DNA of 51,169 nucleotides from Opitutaceae bacterium (GTDB lineage: Bacteria > Verrucomicrobiota > Verrucomicrobiia > Opitutales > Opitutaceae), in NCBI GenBank assembly GCA_003151515.1, contig PLXS01000032.1, positions 1 to 51,169 of the forward strand, in the 5' to 3' direction. Positions 35,959 to 44,198 of this stretch are shown here, piece after piece. Every line of letters begins with the position of its first letter. Position 1 is the stretch's first letter. The translations under genes were made by a program, and so were the position numbers. The notes below the pieces were generated by a model. It did not search any database. It was not told where the DNA came from and saw only the letters and a list, made by a program, of their open reading frames with translations.

Positions 35959-36498
35959 GTGAGCGAAACCCCCAAGAGCGAAGCCGCCGCGCCGTCCCGC
36001 ACCCCCTGGCAGCGCCATGTCATCGACCCGATCGCGATCCAGCTCACGCAGGGCATCACCCCCGAGAAGATCGCCCTGACCCTGGCGGTCGGGAGCGCCC
36101 TCGCCCTCTTTCCCATCCTGGGCACGACGACGATCCTGTGCCTGCTCGCGGGCATTCTCCTGCGCCTGAACCAGCCGATCATCCAGATAGTCAATGCGTT
36201 GTGCACACCGATCCACCTTCCCGTGATCTTCTTCATGGTGCGCCTCGGCAGCTGGATGTTCAACGTGCCGAACACCCACGTGGGCATCCGGATGATGAAC
36301 CACATGTTCTGGGACGACCCGAGGGACTTCTTCGAGAAGTTCGGCTTCACGGCCCTGCACGCGATCGCGGCCTGGGCCCTCCTGGCCCCGTTCTGGATGG
36401 TGATCCTCTACATCTTCGCCCTGCCCGTGCTGCGCGAGGCCCTGCGCCGGCAGACCCTGGTGCGCCGCGACGACGACCCGGGGGACACGGTGGCCTGA
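35959..36498 (+). CDS. DUF2062 membrane protein
   Basis: This 179-residue protein has three to four membrane helices: about 51-78 (ALTLAVGSALALFPILGTTTILCLLAG), 84-107 and 133-158. The DUF2062 pattern is clear (LTQGITPEKIALTLAVGSALALFP, then LNQPIIQIVNALCTPIHLP). The function is unknown; family members often sit beside lipid or polysaccharide genes, and here it follows a desaturase. GTG 35959 (VSETPKSE) is preferred over GTG 35932, which adds nine residues. It converges on the pseudouridine synthase gene with a seven-base gap. Confidence 0.82.
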   Translation: MSETPKSEAAAPSRTPWQRHVIDPIAIQLTQGITPEKIALTLAVGSALALFPILGTTTILCLLAGILLRLNQPIIQIVNALCTPIHLPVIFFMVRLGSWMFNVPNTHVGIRMMNHMFWDDPRDFFEKFGFTALHAIAAWALLAPFWMVILYIFALPVLREALRRQTLVRRDDDPGDTVA

Positions 36499-36505
36499 AG
36501 GGCCG

Positions 36506-37291
36506 TCAGACCGCCCGTCCGCCGCGCCCGAACTTGCGCAGGTACTTGAGGGCGACGCCGAGGTCGTCGGGCAGGGGCGCCGTGACCCCTAGCCTCTCGC
36601 GCCCCGCCGGGTGGATGAAGGAGACCGAGGCCGCGTGCAGCGCGAGCCTCGATACGAGCGGCCTCTCGGGCTCCCGGCCCGCCTTGTAGCGGCGCTTGAG
36701 CTCCGAAAGGAGCAGCGGGACGGGGGCGTCCCCGTAGAGGCCGTCGTTCACAACCGGGGCGGCGCAAGCCGCCAGGTGGGCCCGCGCCTGGTGGGCGCGG
36801 CCGCCGAGCGGCCGGCATTCGACCCAGGCGAACCGCTCGAAGGGCTCGAGCACCCGCACCCGGGTCTCGGCCGGGGAGCCGGCGCGCCCCCTCGCGACGC
36901 GCAGCCGCCCGGGTGTGTCCCGGTCCCTGCCGAGGGGCAGGTCGACCGAGAACTCGGCCGGGAGGCGGCCCGCGCCGTCGCGCATCGCCGCCCGGGCTCC
37001 CCCGGCCGGGACAAGTGCCACGAGGGCAAGGTACGCGCACTCAATGGTCTTCGACTGGAATTGGCCGCTCAGGAAGTCCAGGGCCGGCTTGGTCCTGGCG
37101 AAGAGCACGACCCCGCTTGCCCCCTCGTCCATGAGGTGCACGGCGGCAAGCTGGCGGCCATAGCGCTCCCGGGCCATCTCGATAAGCGAGCCCCCCCGGG
37201 CCCGGTGCCCGGAAGGGACGACGGGCATCCCCGCCGGCTTGTCGAAGGCCACGAGGTGGTCGTCCTCGAAGAGGATGTCGGGGAGGGTCAT
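36506..37291 (-). CDS. RluA-family pseudouridine synthase with an altered active-site motif
   Basis: The protein is 261 residues and would isomerise uridine to pseudouridine in rRNA or tRNA. The catalytic aspartate D55 is present, but the usual HRLD is H52-L-M-D55 (AVHLMDEGASGVVLFA), so the conserved Arg is missing. The other motifs are good: FDKPAGMPV near the start, and GRAHQARAHLA (RluA-type RxHQIRxH). The Arg in HRLD normally helps flip the target base, so activity or substrate may differ. There is no S4 domain. ATG 37291 is preferred over the upstream start at 37315. The RNA target cannot be told. Confidence 0.85.
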   Translation of the reverse strand: MTLPDILFEDDHLVAFDKPAGMPVVPSGHRARGGSLIEMARERYGRQLAAVHLMDEGASGVVLFARTKPALDFLSGQFQSKTIECAYLALVALVPAGGARAAMRDGAGRLPAEFSVDLPLGRDRDTPGRLRVARGRAGSPAETRVRVLEPFERFAWVECRPLGGRAHQARAHLAACAAPVVNDGLYGDAPVPLLLSELKRRYKAGREPERPLVSRLALHAASVSFIHPAGRERLGVTAPLPDDLGVALKYLRKFGRGGRAV

Positions 37292-37463
37292 TCGCAGTGT
37301 GCTTGCGCCGCGCACCCATCCAATCGCCCCCGGCGCCCGACCGCCAGCACCGTTCGGCGCGCCCTCCCGCTGGTCAAAAGCTGGTTAGTTTGCCGCCTTT
37401 CGTCTGAATTCGCTTGCGGCTTGGCGGCGCCAGGCTGCTCTCTGTGAGGCTCCCAGAGCCGCA

Positions 37464-39035
37464 ATGCCCGTGGTTCCAAGAAGCCTACTCACCTTTGGAG
37501 CGAGCCTACTTTCGGCCCGCGCCGCCATGCGATTGGGGGCAAAGGGAGGGGCCGAGCGGGGGCAGCGGGACGCGTTCACGCACCTCATGCAGAACCTCAG
37601 CGCGGGGAGCGTCTGGTGGGAGGCGGGAATCGAGCCGTCGATTCCCTACGAGTCGTTCCGCAAGTCCGTGCGGCTCTCCACCCACGAGTCGCTCGCCCCG
37701 CAGGTCGACAGGATGAAGAAGGGCGAGCCCGACGTGCTCTGGCCCGGGACCTGCCAGATCTACGCCGCGACGGCGGGCACGGCCACCGGCAGGCCGCGGC
37801 ACGTGCCGGTTACCGAGGCGATGCTCGACCACTTCAAGAGGACGCACCTCGACTCGCTTCTCTGGTACACGTCGCGCGCCGCGAGCACGTCCGTGTTCCG
37901 CGGCCGGCACATGGCCCTCGCGGGTCCCGTGGCACTTTCACGGATACCTGAGTCCGAGCCGTTCGAGGCGTACTCGGGGGAGCTATCAGCGATCGTCGCG
38001 CTCAACGTCCCCCGATGGGCCGAGCGCTCGTACAGCGAGCCGGGCGCCGAGATCGCCAACATCGCCGACTGGCAGGAGAAGATCGCGGCCATCGCCGAGC
38101 GCGCCCCCACGGTCGACATCTCGCTCTTGTCGGGGATCCCGCGCTGGGTGCTCACGTTCGTCGATGCGATGCGCGCGCGCGGCGCGGCGAGCCTGAGGGA
38201 CGTCTGGCCGCACCTGGAATGCTACGTCCACGGCGGCGTCCCTCTGGGCCCCTTCCATGACGAGCTTCGCACGGCCCTGGGCGCCGGCGTCACCTTCCAC
38301 GAGGTCTACGTCGCGGCGGAGGCGTTCGTCGCGGCGCAGGACGCCGAGGCCGCGGACGGGCTCCGCCTGATGACCGGCGCGGGCGTGTTCTTCGAGTTCC
38401 TGCCGATGTCCGAGTTCGAGGAGGCGCGCCTCGAGGACCTCGGGCAGAAGGCGGTCCCGCTCGCCGGCGTGCGCGCCGGGGTCGACTATGCGCTGGTCCT
38501 CACGACGCCGGGGGGGCTCGCGCGCTGCGTGATCGGGGACGTCGTCAGGTTCGTAACCACCGAGCCGCCCCGCATCGTGCATGTGGGCCGCACGAACCTG
38601 CGGCTGTGCGCCTTTGGCGAGAACGTCAGCGAGAGGGACGTGACCGACGCCCTGGTGGCGCTGTGCCGGCGCAACGGGTGGAACATCGTCAACTTCCATG
38701 TCGCCCCCCTGTTCAGCGACCCGACGATCAGGATGATGCGCGGCCGCCACGAGTGGTGGGTCGAGCTGCGGGCGGGCACGGCCCTCACCCCGACGGGCCC
38801 CATCATGGCGCCGGAGCTCGACGCGGAGCTCATGCGGATCAACCGCGACTATGCGGCGAAGCGCAGGGAGGGGGTCCTGGAATACCCCTACGTCAGGCTC
38901 GTCATGCCAGGGGTCTTCAAGCACTGGATGCGCTACCACGGCAAGTGGGGGGGCAACAATAAGATGCCCCGCTGCTGCAGCGACCGCGCCATAGCCGACG
39001 AGCTCGGTGGCGCCCTTCAGTTCGCAAAAGACTGA
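37464..39035 (+). CDS. GH3-family acyl-adenylate/amido synthetase-like protein
   Basis: This 523-residue protein belongs to the GH3 family of the ANL superfamily, known from plant hormone-amino acid conjugation and also found in Bacteroidota and Verrucomicrobia. Visible landmarks are the N-terminal LMQNLSAGSVWWEAGIEP, the nucleotide-binding-loop position AATAGTATGRPRHVPV, YVAAEAFVAAQ (family YxxxE-like motif) and the C-terminal INRDYAAKR plus GGNNKMPR. It should adenylate a carboxylic acid and perhaps join it to an amine; the substrate in bacteria is unknown. It stands alone between a divergent pseudouridine synthase and a strong terminator. Confidence 0.85.
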   Translation: MPVVPRSLLTFGASLLSARAAMRLGAKGGAERGQRDAFTHLMQNLSAGSVWWEAGIEPSIPYESFRKSVRLSTHESLAPQVDRMKKGEPDVLWPGTCQIYAATAGTATGRPRHVPVTEAMLDHFKRTHLDSLLWYTSRAASTSVFRGRHMALAGPVALSRIPESEPFEAYSGELSAIVALNVPRWAERSYSEPGAEIANIADWQEKIAAIAERAPTVDISLLSGIPRWVLTFVDAMRARGAASLRDVWPHLECYVHGGVPLGPFHDELRTALGAGVTFHEVYVAAEAFVAAQDAEAADGLRLMTGAGVFFEFLPMSEFEEARLEDLGQKAVPLAGVRAGVDYALVLTTPGGLARCVIGDVVRFVTTEPPRIVHVGRTNLRLCAFGENVSERDVTDALVALCRRNGWNIVNFHVAPLFSDPTIRMMRGRHEWWVELRAGTALTPTGPIMAPELDAELMRINRDYAAKRREGVLEYPYVRLVMPGVFKHWMRYHGKWGGNNKMPRCCSDRAIADELGGALQFAKD

Positions 39036-39128
39036 GCGGCTGGCACGGCCGATGCTGCTTGCTGGCACCTGCGCCAAGCAGGGTTTTGGGTAGCGTGAAA
39101 GCCGGCCCCAGGGCCGGTGAGAATAAAA

Positions 39129-39164
39129 GCGGGGCTGGCGTTAAGGGGTTATCGCCAGCCCCGC
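39129..39164. terminator. bidirectional intrinsic terminator
   Basis: GCGGGGCTGGCG (39129-39140) pairs perfectly with CGCCAGCCCCGC (39153-39164) around a 12-base loop. On the plus strand ATTTTC follows within a few bases; on the minus strand CTTTTATTC follows at once. It lies between the convergent GH3 and tlpA genes and can end both transcripts. Confidence 0.88.
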
Positions 39165-39171
39165 GCCATTT

Positions 39172-39684
39172 TCAGGCCGCGGGCTTGAGGATCGCGAGGA
39201 TCTTCCTCTCGTACTCGGCGGCGGGCTCGGCCCCGACCTTCTTGTCGCGGATGTTGCCGTCCCGGTCTATGAGGAACGTGGTCGGGATCGCGTCCAGCCC
39301 GCCGAAGGCTCCCGCGACGTCGTCGTTCGAGAAGACGACCGTGTAGTTCATCCCGAAGGTCTTCATGAACTTCTTGACGAGGGCGGCCCTTCCCGGGCCC
39401 TCCTCGTCGACCGACACCCCCACGATGACGAGGCCGTCCGGGCCGTACTTCTTCTGCAGGGCGATGTAGCCCGGGATCTCCGACTTGCAGGGGCCGCACC
39501 AGGTCGCCCAGAAGTCGAGGACGAGCACCTTCCCCTTGAACTGGGCGGAGGTCACCGCGTTGCCGTCCACGTCCGTGAGCCTCCAGGCCGGGGCGGCCGC
39601 GGCGTGCGCGGGCTCCGCCCGCAGGATCGCGGGGGGCGCCATTAGAAGGGCTAGGGTGGCGAGGAGTGCGGCTCTCGTAGACAT
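39172..39684 (-). CDS. TlpA-like exported thiol-disulfide oxidoreductase
   Basis: This 170-residue protein has a signal peptide (about 1-23) and a thioredoxin fold with the active site C63-G-P-C66 (FWATWCGPCKSEIPGYIAL). The insertion and the GLDAIPTTFLIDRDG segment (cis-Pro loop) are typical of TlpA/ResA proteins, which reduce disulfides in the periplasm, for instance during cytochrome c maturation. No cytochrome genes are nearby, so the partner is open. ATG 39684 gives the signal peptide. The LysR regulator gene ends 52 bases upstream on the same strand. Confidence 0.92.
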   Translation of the reverse strand: MSTRAALLATLALLMAPPAILRAEPAHAAAAPAWRLTDVDGNAVTSAQFKGKVLVLDFWATWCGPCKSEIPGYIALQKKYGPDGLVIVGVSVDEEGPGRAALVKKFMKTFGMNYTVVFSNDDVAGAFGGLDAIPTTFLIDRDGNIRDKKVGAEPAAEYERKILAILKPAA

Positions 39685-39736
39685 GTTTGGTGCGTGCCCC
39701 GAAACGGTGGCACAGGGCGCGGGCGCCCGCAAATCG

Positions 39737-40633
39737 TCAGTCCCGGGCGTCGGGGAGGTTGAGGCCGAGGGTCTCGACGAACTTCTTCATCGCCGGCGTG
39801 AGGACGCGGCCCTTGCGGTGGAGGATGGCGAGGGGGCGCGTGTACTGAACCCCCTTGAATCGCAGCAGGGCAAGCGTCCCCTGGGCCGCCTCCTGAGTCA
39901 CCGTCGCGAGCGGCACGATCGCGATGCCGTGGTCTATCTCGACGGCGCGCTTCACCGTCTCGATGTTGTCGAACTCCATGACCGTCTCGATGTCGAGGCT
40001 GTGCTCGCGGAAGATCTGGTCGACCGCCTTGCGCGTCGGCGTGTCGGGGTCGAAGCCGATGAACTTCTGCCCGGCCAGGTCGCTCACGGTCACCTCCCCC
40101 TTCTTGGCGAGCGGGTGCTGCGGGTGGCAGATCACCACGAGGTGATCGTTCCTGAAGGGGATCACGTCGACCTGGCGCACCTTTGAGGGGAACGCCACGA
40201 GCCCGAAATCCACGCAGTTGTGCAGGATGTCCTCGTAGACCAGGTTGGACCTGCGGTACTCGATGCGGACGTTGACCGACGGGAAGTCGTGCAGGAACCT
40301 CTTGATGAACGGCGGGAGCTCGTGGAGGCCTATCGAGTAGATCGTTGAGATCCTTATGGTTCCGCTGACGACCTTCTTCATTTCCTGAAGCTCGGACAGG
40401 AGCGTCTCGTACGCGTGGAGCACGTTCTTGGCGGACTCGTAGACGCGCTGCCCCTCGCGGGTCAGCTGGAACTGCTTCTGGCTGCGGTCAACGAGCAGCG
40501 CCTTGAAATGGCGCTCCATGGCCCGGGCCTGCTGGCTCACAGCGGACTGGGTGATGCTGTTGAGCTTTGCGGCCCTCGAGAAGCTCTTGGTTTCCACCAG
40601 GTCCGCGAAGATTTTAAAGTTTTCAATTTGCAT
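39737..40633 (-). CDS. LysR-family transcriptional regulator
   Basis: The protein is 298 residues. The winged HTH is at residues 1-60 (FADLVETKSFSRAAKLNSITQ, then SAVSQQARAMERHFKALLVDR). A two-lobed substrate-binding domain occupies about 90-295 (TIRISTIYSIGLHELPPFIKRF). LysR proteins bind T-N11-A sites and respond to a small effector; the ligand here is unknown. It is transcribed divergently from yggS with an 85-base gap, the usual arrangement when a LysR protein controls itself and its neighbour. Similarity by eye is to the CysB/Cbl/CysL branch, but this is weak. Confidence 0.92.
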   Translation of the reverse strand: MQIENFKIFADLVETKSFSRAAKLNSITQSAVSQQARAMERHFKALLVDRSQKQFQLTREGQRVYESAKNVLHAYETLLSELQEMKKVVSGTIRISTIYSIGLHELPPFIKRFLHDFPSVNVRIEYRRSNLVYEDILHNCVDFGLVAFPSKVRQVDVIPFRNDHLVVICHPQHPLAKKGEVTVSDLAGQKFIGFDPDTPTRKAVDQIFREHSLDIETVMEFDNIETVKRAVEIDHGIAIVPLATVTQEAAQGTLALLRFKGVQYTRPLAILHRKGRVLTPAMKKFVETLGLNLPDARD

Positions 40634-40718
40634 GATTAGCGCCCGTTGTTGATTTCAGAGTAAGAAGCCCGCCTCCCGCGTAAACCAATAAGTAGATATT
40701 CTAAAGGCCAACATTCCA

Positions 40719-41408
40719 ATGGACTATGAGGAGTTCAGGGTCCGCGCGGACGCCGTCATGTCCAGGATCCGCGGGGCGTGCGAGAAGGCGGGCCGCGACG
40801 CGGCCGGCGTCGAGCTGCTCGCCGTCACCAAGTCCCATCCGCCGCAGGCCGTCGAGCTCGCCTCCCGCTACGGACTCAAGTCGGTCGGGGAGAACCGCGT
40901 CCAGGAGGGGGTGGACAAGCGCGCGCGCACCTCGGCCGCCGTCTCGTGGGAGCTCATCGGCCACCTGCAGTCCAACAAGGCCCGGCTTGCCGCGCTCAAC
41001 TTCGATCGGATCCAAAGCGTCGACAGCGTGAAGCTCGCCGCGATCCTGGACCGCACGGCCGGCGAGATGGGAAAGTCCCTTCCCATCCTCCTGCAGGTCA
41101 ACGCGGGGCTCGACCCCGCGAAGTCGGGGGTCGAGCCCGAGGCGGCCCCGGCGCTGCTCGAGGCGGCCCTCGGGTGCGCGAACCTGCGCGTCGACGGCCT
41201 GATGACCATCGCTCCGCTCTCGGACGACCCGGCCGTCGCGCGGCGCACCTTCGCGAGCCTCAGGGAGATCCGCGACCGCCTCTCCAAGTCGACGGGCGCC
41301 GCGCTTCGCGTGCTCTCGATGGGGATGAGCGCGGACATCGAGGAGGCCGTGGCCGAGGGCAGCACCCTCGTGCGGGTCGGCTCCGCCCTCTTCGGCCCGC
41401 GCGTGTGA
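40719..41408 (+). CDS. yggS: YggS-family pyridoxal phosphate homeostasis protein
   Basis: This 229-residue single-domain TIM-barrel protein binds pyridoxal 5'-phosphate at K38 (LLAVTKSHPP) and helps keep vitamin B6 balance; it has no known catalytic reaction. Family motifs are GENRVQEGVDK, WELIGHLQSNKAR, GLMTIAPLSDD and the C-terminal LSMGMSADIEEAVAEGSTLVRVG. ATG 40719 gives the family length. It starts a plus-strand group with the SirB1-like gene, aroE and prepilin peptidase, and it is divergent from a LysR regulator. Confidence 0.94.
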   Translation: MDYEEFRVRADAVMSRIRGACEKAGRDAAGVELLAVTKSHPPQAVELASRYGLKSVGENRVQEGVDKRARTSAAVSWELIGHLQSNKARLAALNFDRIQSVDSVKLAAILDRTAGEMGKSLPILLQVNAGLDPAKSGVEPEAAPALLEAALGCANLRVDGLMTIAPLSDDPAVARRTFASLREIRDRLSKSTGAALRVLSMGMSADIEEAVAEGSTLVRVGSALFGPRV

Positions 41409-41485
41409 CGTGTCGAGCGCATTTTGCTAGGATTTTTTCCTTCCGGTGTTGCCACGCGCTCCCAAAGCCCCTTCCAATCCGGGGT

Positions 41486-42355
41486 GTGGAAACGGAAGCT
41501 CTGACCGCTGCTGAAAAAGAGGCGCTGTTGGGCCTGCTCGACGACCCGAGCCCCACCGTCCGCCGGGCCCTGCTGGCCCGCTTCTCCTCGCGCGGCGCCG
41601 CCGCGGCCGCGCTCCTGCAGGAGGCCGCCCGCAGCCCCAACAGGCTCCTGGCGCGCCACGCCACATGGTTCATCGACGAGCTCAAGCTGAGCGACCCGGT
41701 GAGCGAGTTCCGCTCCTTCATCCGCTCCCTCAACTACGAGCTCGAGACCGGGACGCTGCTGCTCGCGCGCACCGTGACGCCGCAGCTCGACGTCAACGAG
41801 TGCCGCGCCGACTTCGACGAGATCGCGGCGCGCTGCCGCGAGCTCATCTCCGAGCCCTCTTCGAACCGCGAGAAGTGCCGCGCCATCAACCGCGTCCTCT
41901 TCCACGAATGGGGCTTCCGCGGGAACGTCGAGCAGTACACCGACCCGATGAACAGCTTCATCGACAAGGTGCTGATGCGCAGGAAGGGGATCCCGATCTC
42001 GCTCAGCGTCCTCTACCTGCTCGTCGCCGAGAGACTCGGGATTCCGCTCGAGCCCGTGGGCCTGCCCGGTCACTTCGTCGTGGGCTGCTACGCCGACGAG
42101 GCCCCCTTCTTCATCGACCCCTTCGACCAGGGCCTGTTCAGGGACGCGGAGGAGATCTTCGCGCTGCTGCGCTCGAACCACATCTCGCCGAAGCCGTCGG
42201 ACCTGGCGCCCACCACGGTCCGCGAGGTCTTGAGCCGCAGCTGCCGGAACATCGCGAACCACTACGCCGCGGCGAGCGACATGGCGCGCGCGCAGATCTT
42301 CGCGGAATTCGCGGACGAGTTCGAGGCCACGCACGAACGCTACCTGCAGTCCTGA
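41486..42355 (+). CDS. SirB1-family (transglutaminase-like) protein
   Basis: The protein is 289 residues. An N-terminal helical region of about 75 residues (LLGLLDDPSPTVRRALLARF) looks like HEAT repeats. A SirB1/Transglut_core2 domain follows (MNSFIDKVLMRRKGIPISLSVLYLLVAERLGIPLEPVGLPGHF), and then a small helical tail. The family has a cysteine-protease-like fold, but the catalytic cysteine is replaced by Ser in ISLSV (a feature I recall for many SirB1 proteins). The function is unknown. GTG 41486 is used; no ATG is available near the domain. Its stop TGA is embedded in the proposed CTG start of aroE (CTGA). Confidence 0.85.
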   Translation: METEALTAAEKEALLGLLDDPSPTVRRALLARFSSRGAAAAALLQEAARSPNRLLARHATWFIDELKLSDPVSEFRSFIRSLNYELETGTLLLARTVTPQLDVNECRADFDEIAARCRELISEPSSNREKCRAINRVLFHEWGFRGNVEQYTDPMNSFIDKVLMRRKGIPISLSVLYLLVAERLGIPLEPVGLPGHFVVGCYADEAPFFIDPFDQGLFRDAEEIFALLRSNHISPKPSDLAPTTVREVLSRSCRNIANHYAAASDMARAQIFAEFADEFEATHERYLQS

Positions 42356-43257
42356 ATCCCGCATTCACCCTGACCGACCTCGAGCACTGGCGGCGCGCCG
42401 GTGCCGGGCTCGCCGTGATCGGCCACCCGATAGGCCACTCGCTCAGCCCGCAGATGCACACGGCGGCCCTCGCGCAGCTCGCGCGCGACGAGCCCCGTTT
42501 CTCATCGTGGCACTACTCCCGCTTTGACGTTCCGCCCCAGAAGCTGGCCGCGGCCCTGGGGCTCATGCGCTCCCGCGGCTTTCTGGGCGTGAACCTCACG
42601 GTTCCCCACAAGGTGCTCGCCCTGGAGATCGTCCGCGAGCTTGACGCCGCCGCCCGGGAGGCGGGCGCCGTGAACACGCTCGCCGGCGACGGCGCGGCGT
42701 GGCGGGGCTACAACACGGACGGCTACGGGCTCGCGGCGGGGATCCGCGAGGACCTGGGGATCGGGCTTGGCGGCACCCACGTCGTGCTGCTCGGGGCCGG
42801 CGGCGCGGCGCGGGGTGCCGCCGTGGAATGCCTTCGCGCGGGCTGCGCCTCGCTCTGGATCGCGAACAGGACGCGCGCGAACCTGGAGGCCCTGGTGGCC
42901 CTCCTCGCCCCGGTCGCCGGGTCCATCCCGGTGATGGCGATCGCGCACGGCGGGGCTTCCGCGGACGTTCCCTCGGACTCGCTCCTCATAAACGCGACGA
43001 GCGCCGGGCTTCGCGCCGACGACCCCGCGCCGGCCGACATTCGCGCCATCCCGGGGATCGGGGCCGTCTACGACATGATCTACAACCCCCCGGTGACGAG
43101 GCTCCTCGCCCAGGCCCGCTCGCTCAGGCTCGCCCATGCTAACGGGCTGGGCATGCTGGCCCACCAGGGCGCAAAGGCCCTCGAGATCTGGACGGGGGTC
43201 CCCGCCGCGAGGACGGCCGCAATCATGCGCGCGGCGGCGGTGAAGGCACTTGGCTAG
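42352..43257 (+). CDS. aroE: shikimate dehydrogenase
   Basis: This roughly 301-residue enzyme reduces 3-dehydroshikimate to shikimate with NADPH in aromatic amino acid synthesis. Motifs are VIGHPIGHSLSPQMH (shikimate serines), the catalytic K87 in NLTVPHK and D123 in GYNTDG, the nucleotide loop LLGAGGAARG, and NRT for the NADP phosphate. No ATG or GTG precedes the domain in frame. CTG 42352, overlapping the SirB1 stop as CTGA, best fits the N-terminal segment TLTDLEHW that relatives share; GTG 42415 would begin inside the first strand. A DAHP synthase gene for the same pathway lies 4 kb downstream. Confidence 0.88.
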   Translation: MNPAFTLTDLEHWRRAGAGLAVIGHPIGHSLSPQMHTAALAQLARDEPRFSSWHYSRFDVPPQKLAAALGLMRSRGFLGVNLTVPHKVLALEIVRELDAAAREAGAVNTLAGDGAAWRGYNTDGYGLAAGIREDLGIGLGGTHVVLLGAGGAARGAAVECLRAGCASLWIANRTRANLEALVALLAPVAGSIPVMAIAHGGASADVPSDSLLINATSAGLRADDPAPADIRAIPGIGAVYDMIYNPPVTRLLAQARSLRLAHANGLGMLAHQGAKALEIWTGVPAARTAAIMRAAAVKALG

Positions 43258-43286
43258 GGCCCCCTCCGGGCCCAGACTCGCAGGCG

Positions 43287-44198
43287 ATGATCCGCATCCT
43301 CGAAGACGTGGCCGCAGCGCACCGCTGGTTCTTCCCAACCGTGGCCGCCGTCTTCGGCGCCTGCATCGGGAGCTTCCTGAACGTCGTCATCTACCGCGTG
43401 CCGGCGGGCAAGTCGATCGTGCGGCCGGGCTCGACCTGCGCGTGCGGCGCTCCGATCGCGTGGCACGACAACATCCCCGTCATCTCATGGCTCGTCCTGC
43501 GCGGGCGCGCGCGCTGCTGCGGGCGGCCCTTCTCCGCGCGCTACCCGTTCGTCGAGCTGCTGACGGCCGCCCTGTTCCTCGCGTGCTGGCTGCGCATGGG
43601 GCCCGCGACGGCCGTCTGCGGCTGGGTCCTCCTCGGCTCCCTCATCTGCGGGACCTTCATCGACCTCGACCACATGATCATCCCGGACGCATTCACGGTC
43701 GGCCTGGCCGTCGAGGGCGTCGCGCTCTCGGCGCTCGTGCCCGCGCTGCACGGCCACCACGAGGGCATCTTCGCCCTAGACAGCCTGCGCTCGGTCTCGG
43801 ACTCGCTCATCGGGCTCGCCGCCGGCTCCGGCGTCGTCCTCTGGATCGCGCTCGTCGCCGAGGCCGTGCTCAAGAAGGAGGCGATGGGGTTCGGGGACGT
43901 GAAGTTTGTAGGCGCGATCGGGTCGTTCTGCGGCTGGCACGGCGCGCTGTTCTCGATATTCGGGGGCGCCGCGGTCGGGACGGTCTGGCTCGGCACCGCG
44001 CTTGCCTGGCAGAAGCTCTCGGGGCGCCGGGGCGAGGGGGCTCCCCGGGCGGAGACGCCGGAGGGCCAGCCCGCGGACCTAGGCCTCAGTGTGCACGTGC
44101 CCTTCGGCCCGATGCTCGCGATCGCCGGGGCGGTCTATTTCCTGTTCCTGCGCGGGTGGGTCGACGCCTGGTTCGCCAGCGTCACGGAGCTTCTTTGA
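43287..44198 (+). CDS. pilD: type IV prepilin peptidase (A24 family)
   Basis: This 303-residue integral membrane aspartyl protease cleaves and N-methylates type IV prepilins or type II secretion pseudopilins. The two catalytic aspartates lie in FIDLDHMIIPD and GFGDVKF. The N-terminal domain has FGACIGSFLNVVIYRVP and cysteines at C51, C53, C77 and C78; the usual C-x2-C pairs are C-x-C and C-C here, so zinc binding may differ. Eight membrane segments are expected. No pilin genes are in the window. The final 17 bases overlap the convergent galactokinase gene. Confidence 0.92.
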   Translation: MIRILEDVAAAHRWFFPTVAAVFGACIGSFLNVVIYRVPAGKSIVRPGSTCACGAPIAWHDNIPVISWLVLRGRARCCGRPFSARYPFVELLTAALFLACWLRMGPATAVCGWVLLGSLICGTFIDLDHMIIPDAFTVGLAVEGVALSALVPALHGHHEGIFALDSLRSVSDSLIGLAAGSGVVLWIALVAEAVLKKEAMGFGDVKFVGAIGSFCGWHGALFSIFGGAAVGTVWLGTALAWQKLSGRRGEGAPRAETPEGQPADLGLSVHVPFGPMLAIAGAVYFLFLRGWVDAWFASVTELL

